Source: Streptomyces scabiei 87.22
GTDB lineage: Bacteria; Actinomycetota; Actinomycetes; Streptomycetales; Streptomycetaceae
Length of the DNA: 64,000 nt
Direction of reading: 5' to 3'
Assembly (NCBI RefSeq): GCF_000091305.1
Contig: NC_013929.1
Span: 8,680,001-8,744,000 of the forward strand
The notes beneath the pieces are model-generated. The model worked only from the letters and a program-made list of their open reading frames with translations. It was not told where the DNA came from and made no database searches. Positions 59,101 through 64,000 of this stretch are shown here, piece by piece (the first letter of the stretch is position 1; every line of letters begins with the position of its first letter). A program made the position numbers and the translations under genes.

Positions 59101-59147
59101 CCGAGGGCAAGGTCATCTGGGCCCAGTGCGGACTCGACGGCGGCTGA
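56103..59147 (+). CDS. GAF-GAF-SpoIIE phosphatase-HATPase signalling protein
   Basis: About 1014 residues; the start is uncertain (GTG 56094, ATG 56103 or ATG 56121, none with a good ribosome site). An N-terminal GAF domain of the AcoR/DhaR type (about 50-245; FAEQFAGTNGIGLAL) is followed by a Gly/Ala and Pro-rich linker. A second GAF domain spans about 465-635. A PP2C/SpoIIE serine phosphatase spans about 650-860 (ESDVGGDWYDV, GDVVGHGLLSA, VLYTDGLIE, GDDIALLVAR). A C-terminal anti-sigma-type HATPase has LMLSELVTNAVRHG. It could both dephosphorylate an anti-anti-sigma factor and phosphorylate or bind partners in a sigma-factor switch. It is upstream of a sugar ABC operon. Confidence 0.9.
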   Translation: MPVSSSMPDISDKRIVQGASEASVVRSDGEPILTGRATDGTSPDLFRDRGPAVLRERFLQGESPETGVRTSILSSWQRCRSLGLSPDRSDLPFRDDFDRDDRIARAAVPVLDRLESRFAGSAMNISVADANGTVLLRRFGEASLARGLPDIQTVPGFVFAEQFAGTNGIGLALAERRLIRVYGAEHFAERSQASACRALPVRDPLSGRIEGVLCFGYPRGFEHPALDGVIRKAGAAIERRLLGQSSVRERSLLRAYLDAGAGAGSGAEAGTGLHHGVGVGVGELVHGLRPADRAGLLEKAAELISRAQRAAVDVPLTDGRRVTLVSRPVTSASGVEGIAVEAVLPGVPGQDVLTAFRPAAPLPALAVDPARGVGAAATPTTRPRHEGLLNLTPGPLTVVPAPGHQHGPAPLDHAPASPASVPASPDGTAVAAAAVDGGSAGRPPAPDRGLLMVGEPHVGTYALAARRRLELLSEASARIGTTLDVRRTARELAETAVPRLADYVTIDLAEPVLRGEEAADPRDDLRRTVVHGIRDDLPFSPVGKQVDYGPTVPQLRSLTRGEAVLEPDLRAAAGWLAQDPEHTDRLLSHVHSLIAVPLVARGVVLGVAAFYRAQDPAPFGDDDRSLAQELATRAALSIDNARRYTRERTMVLALQRSLLPQGLPDQDTVEVAHRYLPAESDVGGDWYDVIPLSGARVGLFVGDVVGHGLLSAATMGRVRTAARSFAELDFPPDEVLTHLDNLVGRLDREDPVSDGGGIIGATCLYAVYDPTSQQCTLARAGHPPPALVGPDGDVSFPELPAGPPLGLGGLPFEAVDIHLPEGSQLVLYTDGLIEDRDRDVDVVLDQLRGALAHPERSPEETCRVVLDTVAPAHPGDDIALLVARTHAFDPRRIATWELPADPARVSEVRAAAQRQMADWGLDEAAFAVELMLSELVTNAVRHGAGPIRVRLLHDRSLICEVADTSSTAPHLRRAATTDEGGRGLFLVAQLSQSWGTRYTPEGKVIWAQCGLDGG

Positions 59148-59201
59148 CGCGACCGACGCCGACCGATGGCCAAATGCCGTAGAGGGGGCGATAGGGGTGG
59201 T

Positions 59202-59207
59202 TAATAT
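59202..59207 (+). promoter_or_regulatory. -10 box of the ABC transporter operon
   Basis: TAATAT, conspicuous in the G+C-rich context, lies 56 bases before the preferred ATPase start and argues against the earlier GTG at 59197. The -35 box is not clear. Confidence 0.45.
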
Positions 59208-59262
59208 CGCTGCCGGAAGCAGAAGCCGGAAGAACTCGCCAGGCCGACCCCCGGAGCTGTCC

Positions 59263-60831
59263 GTGCACGACGCTCACGACACCTCTGCGCAGCCGGCCCC
59301 GCCCGGCGGGCCGGAGCCGCTGGTCCGTGTGCGGGGCCTGACCAAGCGCTTCGGCGGCACCCTCGCCCTGGCCGGCGTCGACCTCGACGTCCACGCGGGC
59401 AGCGTCCTCGCACTCCTCGGTCCCAACGGAGCCGGGAAGTCCACCCTCATCAAGATCCTCGCCGGCGTCCACCACGCCGACGCGGGCCGGATCACCGTCG
59501 AGGGACACCCGCTCGCGAGCCGCACCGCGACGTCCCGCATGTCCTTCATCCACCAGGACCTCGGTCTCGTCGAATGGATGACGGTCGCCGAGAACATCGC
59601 CCTGAGCACGGGATACGCCCGCCGCGCCGGACTGATCTCCTGGCGACGCACCCGCGACCGCTGCACCGAGGCCCTCGCACTCGTCGGCGGCCACCTCGAC
59701 CCCGACACGCCGATCGCCCGCCTCACCCCCGCCGAGCGGTCCCTGGTCGCCATCGCCCGCGCCCTGGCCACCCGGGCGGGGCTCGTCGTCCTCGACGAAC
59801 CGACCGCCCGGCTGCCCGCCGCGGACTGCGCCCGCCTCTTCCGTGTCCTGCACACCCTGCGCGACCGGGGCCACGGCATCCTCTACGTCAGCCACCGCCT
59901 CGACGAGGTGTACGAGGTCGCCGACACCTTCGCCGTCCTGCGGGACGGCCGACTCGTCAGCCACGGCTCGACCGCGGGCCACAGCCCGCTGCGCCTGGTG
60001 CGCGACATCACCGGCGAGGACCCGGCCGGACTCCGCCCCGCCCCGGCCGCCCCCGGTCCCGCGCCCATGGCGGCCGGTGCCCCGCCCCTCCTGGCCCTGG
60101 ACGGCGTACGGACCCCCGGCGCGGGCCCGGTCGACCTGGAGCTGAGAGCCGGGGAGGCCCTCGGACTGGTCGGTCTGCCCGGCGCCGGGCACAGGGAGCT
60201 GGGCAGGGCCCTCGCCGGTGCCCGGCCCCTCCTCGGCGGACGGGTCCTCCTCGACGGCGTCCCGTACCGGCCTCGCGACGTCGCCGAGGCCGTCCGGCGC
60301 GGGGTCGCCCTGGTGCCCGGCGACCGGCTGCGGGAGGGCTGCCTCCCCGAACTGACCGTGCGGGAGAACCTGTTGGCCAACCCTCGCGCGGGGGACGGAC
60401 CGGCGCCGCGCTGGCTGGGACCCCGCCGCGAGCGCGCCGAGGCCGCCGCCCTGATCGACCGGTTCTCGGTGCGGCCGCGCGACGGCGAGGTACCCGTCGC
60501 CGTCCTGTCCGGCGGGAACCAGCAGAAGGTGATGCTCGGCCGCCGGCTGCGGACCGGTGTGCGGCTGCTGATCCTGGAGGAGCCCACGGCGAGCGTGGAC
60601 ATCGGGGCCAAGGCGGCCGTCCACCGGCTGCTCGGGGAGGCACTGGCCGACGGCCTCGCGATCCTCCTCGTCTCCACCGACTTCGAGGAGGTCGCGGGCG
60701 TGTGCGGGCGGGCCCTGGTCCTCGTCCGCGGGACCGTGACGGCCGAACCGGCGGGGCCGGCCCTGACCGTCGCGGCCCTGACCCGGGCGGCCTCGGCCCT
60801 GCCCCCCGGCGCGACCGCGACGGCCCCATGA
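59263..60831 (+). CDS. Sugar ABC transporter ATPase, RbsA-like tandem NBD
   Basis: A 522-residue double ATPase energising sugar uptake. I prefer the GTG at 59263 (VHDAHDTSAQ, CGGAG upstream) over 59197. First domain: Walker A GPNGAGKST, signature degenerate as LTPAERS, Walker B LVVLDEPTA. Second domain: Walker A degenerate (GLPGAGHREL), signature LSGGNQQK intact, LLILEEPTASVD. Split degeneracy like this is usual in RbsA/MglA proteins. The stop overlaps the permease start (ATGA). The sugar is not known; the operon carries no catabolic enzyme. Confidence 0.9.
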   Translation: MHDAHDTSAQPAPPGGPEPLVRVRGLTKRFGGTLALAGVDLDVHAGSVLALLGPNGAGKSTLIKILAGVHHADAGRITVEGHPLASRTATSRMSFIHQDLGLVEWMTVAENIALSTGYARRAGLISWRRTRDRCTEALALVGGHLDPDTPIARLTPAERSLVAIARALATRAGLVVLDEPTARLPAADCARLFRVLHTLRDRGHGILYVSHRLDEVYEVADTFAVLRDGRLVSHGSTAGHSPLRLVRDITGEDPAGLRPAPAAPGPAPMAAGAPPLLALDGVRTPGAGPVDLELRAGEALGLVGLPGAGHRELGRALAGARPLLGGRVLLDGVPYRPRDVAEAVRRGVALVPGDRLREGCLPELTVRENLLANPRAGDGPAPRWLGPRRERAEAAALIDRFSVRPRDGEVPVAVLSGGNQQKVMLGRRLRTGVRLLILEEPTASVDIGAKAAVHRLLGEALADGLAILLVSTDFEEVAGVCGRALVLVRGTVTAEPAGPALTVAALTRAASALPPGATATAP

Positions 60832-61916
60832 CCGCCCCGCCCTCCCCGCGTCCGCGCCGCCCGCGCCCGTCGAGAGCCACAGCCCCCGGCACCCGCACGG
60901 GCGGGCACCTCATCGGCGCCTACGGCCTCCTCGGTCTGACCCTCCTGCTCGTCCTGGTCTTCTCCCTGGCCCTCCCGCGGACCTTCCCCACCCTGGACAC
61001 CGTCGACTCGATCCTGTCCACCCAGTCGATCCCGGCCGTCCTCGCCCTGGCCGCCATGGTCCCCATCGTGACCGGCGCCTTCGACCTGTCCATCGGCTAC
61101 GGACTCGGCCTGGCGCACGTCATGGTGCTGTACCTGATCGTCGACGCCGGCTGGCCCTGGCCGCTCGCCTGCCTCGCCGTGACCGTCGGCGGGACGGTCG
61201 TGGGCGTCGTCAACGGCGTCATCGTCGAGTTCGGCCGTATCGACTCCTTCATCGCCACCCTCGGAACCGGCAGCATGATGTACGCCGTGACCGGCTGGGT
61301 CACCGACGGCGGCCGGATCGTCCCCGGCCCCCAGGGACTCCCGCCCGCCTTCACCGACCTCTACACCTCCACCTTCCTCGGCCTCCCGGTCCCCGCCTTC
61401 TACGTACTGGCGCTCACCCTCGTCCTCTGGCTGGTGCTGGAACGGCTGCCGATCGGCCGCTGTCTGTACGTCGTCGGATCCAACCCGCGCGCCGCCGAGC
61501 TCGTCGGCATCCCCGTCCGCAGGTACACCGTCTGCGCCTTCGCCGCCTCCGGACTCATCGTCGGCCTCGCCGGGGTGCTGCTCGCCGCCCAGCAGCAGAT
61601 CGGCAATCCGAGTGTCGGCCTGGACTATCTGCTGCCCGCCTTCGTCGGCGCACTCCTCGGCTCCACGGCGATCAGACCCGGCCGCCCCAACGCCCTGGGC
61701 ACCCTCGTCGCGGTCACCGTCCTCGCCGTCGGCCTCACCGGCATCGCGCAGATGGGCGCCGACTTCTGGACGGTGCCCCTCTTCCACGGCGGCACCCTGC
61801 TCCTCGCCGTCGGCCTGGCCGGATACGCCGCCCGCCGCCGGATGCGCACCGGCGCCTTCGCGGCCCGCGACGCACCCGCCGGCCCCGCGGAGCCGCCACC
61901 GGGCGGCGCCCCATGA
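60828..61916 (+). CDS. Sugar ABC transporter permease, RbsC-like
   Basis: A 362-residue inner-membrane protein with about nine to ten hydrophobic helices after a basic Pro-rich N-terminus. It contains GAFDLSIGYGLGLA, the BPD_transp_2 motif near the first helices, and VGSNPRAAELVGIPV, the conserved ATPase-contact loop of RbsC-type permeases. It is coupled by ATGA to both the ATPase gene and the binding-protein gene. Confidence 0.92.
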   Translation: MTAPPSPRPRRPRPSRATAPGTRTGGHLIGAYGLLGLTLLLVLVFSLALPRTFPTLDTVDSILSTQSIPAVLALAAMVPIVTGAFDLSIGYGLGLAHVMVLYLIVDAGWPWPLACLAVTVGGTVVGVVNGVIVEFGRIDSFIATLGTGSMMYAVTGWVTDGGRIVPGPQGLPPAFTDLYTSTFLGLPVPAFYVLALTLVLWLVLERLPIGRCLYVVGSNPRAAELVGIPVRRYTVCAFAASGLIVGLAGVLLAAQQQIGNPSVGLDYLLPAFVGALLGSTAIRPGRPNALGTLVAVTVLAVGLTGIAQMGADFWTVPLFHGGTLLLAVGLAGYAARRRMRTGAFAARDAPAGPAEPPPGGAP

Positions 61917-63154
61917 CCGCGGCCGGGCGCCGCCGCGCCCTCCCGCTCGTCCCTCCGCGAGGAGCACTCGTGCACCACTCCCACCACGGCCCGCGCCGAC
62001 GCAGAACCGGCTCCGGCGCGCCCGGGACCCGCTACGCGGCGGCCGCACTGCTGACCGTGACGGCCGCCCTGCTCGCCGGCTGCGACCGCGGATCGTCCGG
62101 TGACCCCCCGGAGTCCGCATCCGGGCCGAACGGCTGTCCGAGGGCCTATGCCGAGGCCCGGGCCGCCGTCGGCCGGGCGGAACGGACCGACGTCCCCTGG
62201 AACGGCCCGGCCACCGGCCCGAAGGCCGTGACCGGCCGCACCCTCGTGTACGTCGCCCAGACCATGACCAACCCCGGAGTCGCGGGCGCGGCAGACGGCA
62301 TCCGGGAGGCCGCGCGGGTCGTCGGCTGGGACGTCCGGGTGATCGACGGCGGAGGCACTCCCGCCGGCATCCAGGCGGCCATGAGCGAGGCGGTGACCCT
62401 CCGGCCCTCGGGCATCGTCGTCGGCGGCTTCGACCCCGGGGCGACCTCGCAGCAGCTCGCCCGAGCCGAACGAGCGGGCATCCCCGTCATCGGCTGGCAC
62501 GCGGTCGCCGCTCCCGGCCCCAGCCGGCGCCCCGCCCTGTTCACCAACGTCACCACCCAGGTCGAGGACGTCGCCAGGATCAGCGCGCAGTGGGTCGTCG
62601 CGACCTCCGACGGCGACGCCGGGGTCGTGATCCTCACCGACGCCTCCATCCCCTTCGCCAAGAACAAGTCCGACCTGATCAGAGAGGAACTCGCCACCTG
62701 CGCGGGCGTGAAGCTCCTGTCGTACGTCAACATCCCGATCCCCGACGCGAGCAGCCGCACGCCCCGTGAGGTCTCCTCGCTCCTCTCCCGCTTCCAGGGC
62801 CGCTGGACCCACTCCGTCGCCATCAACGACCTGTACTTCGCCGACGCAGCGCCCGCGTTCCGCGCGGCGGGCAAGGACGGCGCGGGTCCGCCCTTCAACA
62901 TCGGCGCGGGAGACGGCGACCCCTCCGCGTTCCAGCGCGTCAACAGCGACCAGTACCAGGCGGCCACCGTTCCCGAACCGCTCATCCTCCAGGGCTGGCA
63001 GATCGTGGACGAGTTCAACCGCGCCTTCTCCCGCCGCCCGGCGAGCGGTTATGTGGCCCCGGTCCACATCAGTACGGCGGACAACAGCGAGGGCGCCACG
63101 AGCTGGAACCCGTCGGGCTTCCGGGAGGGGTACCGGAAGATCTGGGGCAGGTGA
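61913..63154 (+). CDS. Sugar ABC transporter substrate-binding lipoprotein
   Basis: A 413-residue type 1 periplasmic-binding protein, ATGA-coupled to the permease. The N-terminus is unusually long and basic before the signal (YAAAALLTVTAALLAGCDRG), whose lipobox LLAGC gives a lipid anchor at about residue 57. A closer start with better fit may be the GTG at 61969. The mature part shows LVYVAQTMTNPGVAGAADGI, GIVVGGFDPG and GIPVIGWH. RbsB-like proteins bind monosaccharides or autoinducer-like furanosyl ligands; which one is unknown. Confidence 0.88.
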   Translation: MTAAGRRRALPLVPPRGALVHHSHHGPRRRRTGSGAPGTRYAAAALLTVTAALLAGCDRGSSGDPPESASGPNGCPRAYAEARAAVGRAERTDVPWNGPATGPKAVTGRTLVYVAQTMTNPGVAGAADGIREAARVVGWDVRVIDGGGTPAGIQAAMSEAVTLRPSGIVVGGFDPGATSQQLARAERAGIPVIGWHAVAAPGPSRRPALFTNVTTQVEDVARISAQWVVATSDGDAGVVILTDASIPFAKNKSDLIREELATCAGVKLLSYVNIPIPDASSRTPREVSSLLSRFQGRWTHSVAINDLYFADAAPAFRAAGKDGAGPPFNIGAGDGDPSAFQRVNSDQYQAATVPEPLILQGWQIVDEFNRAFSRRPASGYVAPVHISTADNSEGATSWNPSGFREGYRKIWGR

Positions 63155-63200
63155 GAGCGCCGGCGGGCCGCCGCAGCACGGGGCGGGGCCCCCGTGCGGA

Positions 63201-64000
63201 TCACAGGCGCAGGACGATCAGGGCCGTGTCGTCGGTGTTGCCGGTCAGCGGCAGGAGATCCGCCAGCAGGGCGTCGGCCAGGGTCTCCGGGTCCTGCTTG
63301 CGGTGGTGGGCCAGGGATTCGGCGAGGCGCCGCAGACCGGTGTCGATGCCTTCGGTACGGCGCTCGATCAGCCCGTCCGTGTAGAGGACCAGGGTGGAGT
63401 CCTCGACGAAGGACGTGCGGGCCTGGGGCCGGGCGGCATGGGTGGGCCGGGCGGCGAGCGGCGGGTCGGTGGCCCGGTCGAGGAAGGTGACGGTGCCGTC
63501 GGGGTGCACGAGGGCGGGCGGCGGATGGCCCGCGCAGCTGTAGGTGATGGTGTTGCTGTCCCAGTCGATGAAGGTCGTCACCACGGTGGTCGACTCGGCG
63601 CCCTCGACGGAACGGGCGTACAGGTCCAGGGCCTCCAGTGCCTCGGCCGGACCGCCGGAGAGGCGGGTGGCCCCGCTCAGGGCGCTGCGCAGCTGTCCCA
63701 TGGCGCAGGCGGCCGCCAGGCCGTGGCCGACGACGTCGCCGACGGCCACCGCGAGGCCCTCCCCGGGCAGGCCCACCAGGTCGTACCAGTCGCCGCACAC
63801 GTTCAGCGCGCCGATGGCCGGGCGGTACCGTACGGCCGCGTCGTGCTGCCCGGTCGGGCCGGGCGGAGGCAGCATCGCGGCCTGCAGGGCGAGGGCCACC
63901 TCGCGCTCGTGGGCGTGGGCCGTGCGCAGCCGTTCGTTGACCTCCTGCAGTTCCCGGGCGCGGGTGTACAGCTCGGCCTCCAGCACCTGGGCGCGGCTGT
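63201..64000 (-). CDS. SpoIIE-type serine phosphatase (cut by right edge)
   Basis: The C-terminal 266 residues of a PP2C/SpoIIE phosphatase. The reading frame continues past the window edge (SRAQVLEAELYTR), so the N-terminus, probably a sensor domain ending in a coiled coil (ARELQEVNERLRTAHAHE), is missing. Motifs: ALQAAMLPP, CGDWYDLVG, VGDVVGHGLAAACAM, YSCAGHPPPALV, LVLYTDGLIE, and TDDTALIVLRL at the end. It dephosphorylates anti-sigma antagonists in related systems. Convergent with the transporter operon. Confidence 0.92.
   Translation of the reverse strand, partial: SRAQVLEAELYTRARELQEVNERLRTAHAHEREVALALQAAMLPPPGPTGQHDAAVRYRPAIGALNVCGDWYDLVGLPGEGLAVAVGDVVGHGLAAACAMGQLRSALSGATRLSGGPAEALEALDLYARSVEGAESTTVVTTFIDWDSNTITYSCAGHPPPALVHPDGTVTFLDRATDPPLAARPTHAARPQARTSFVEDSTLVLYTDGLIERRTEGIDTGLRRLAESLAHHRKQDPETLADALLADLLPLTGNTDDTALIVLRL

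Noticed and set aside
59197..59262. Earlier GTG start for the RbsA-like ATPase
   Set aside because: The extra 22 codons have poor G/C third positions and include a TAATAT box that fits a promoter; the GTG at 59263 has a ribosome site. Not fully excluded.
1..64000. Integrated element, prophage or island boundary
   Set aside because: No integrase, transposase, tRNA, att-like repeat or abrupt change in composition was seen.

Overview
The window is chromosomal DNA of a high-G+C actinobacterium, almost certainly a Streptomyces. The evidence is strong G/C bias at third codon positions, GTG/TTG starts, a conservon operon (cvnA-D), a murT-gatD pair, many TetR/MarR regulators, SpoIIE-type phosphatases and secreted polysaccharide hydrolases. 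I see no tRNA, rRNA, CRISPR array, insertion sequence or phage module. Both edges cut genes: pfkA on the left and a SpoIIE-type phosphatase on the right.

Layout. 1-6.3 kb is housekeeping: pfkA, murT-gatD (lipid II amidation), def, and a TetR regulator divergent from an acyl-CoA dehydrogenase. 6-11.5 kb, mostly minus strand, holds an ATP-dependent DNA ligase coupled to a Nudix hydrolase, an aldehyde dehydrogenase, a DUF6213 protein, a thioredoxin-reductase-like flavoprotein and a divergent XRE-cupin regulator. 11.6-14.9 kb is a three-gene operon with ATGA overlaps (quinone oxidoreductase and a paired acyl-CoA dehydrogenase). 15-20.6 kb carries secreted proteins (AIM6-like phosphodiesterase, NAGPA-type glycosidase, pectinesterase, sugar-binding lipoprotein). 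20.9-24.7 kb is the conservon. 24.7-37.9 kb is mainly extracellular hydrolases: an M19-like protein with an F5/8C domain, a GH5 beta-mannanase under a CebR-type operator, a multidomain GH30 enzyme, a small HExxH protein, an alpha/beta hydrolase and a cutinase.

The most unusual region is 37.2-48.1 kb, all on the minus strand: an acyl-CoA carboxylase beta subunit, a fatty-acyl-AMP ligase (FAAL), an ACP-KS-AT-ACP-TE polyketide synthase, an antigen-85-like esterase, a PucR-type regulator and a cutinase. FAAL and PKS overlap by ATGA, and the esterase follows 21 bases after the PKS. These are the gene families of the mycolic-acid condensation locus of Mycobacteriales (accD4, pks13, fadD32, culp6, fbp), in rearranged order, in an organism whose genus is not known to make mycolates. 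The inferred product is an alpha-alkyl beta-keto (or beta-hydroxy) fatty acid passed to a sugar or other acceptor. No ketoreductase is visible nearby.

The right part has a hemerythrin, an unidentified gene, a CE2-type SGNH esterase with a second CebR-like box, a PhyH dioxygenase, DUF6629, a TetR/DUF1772 pair with elaborate operators, MarR, a secreted DUF4142 protein, a ~1000-residue GAF-GAF-SpoIIE-HATPase protein, and an RbsABC-like transporter operon with ATGA junctions lying between the two SpoIIE phosphatase genes. Start sites were chosen from ribosome-binding sites and third-position composition; uncertain ones are flagged.
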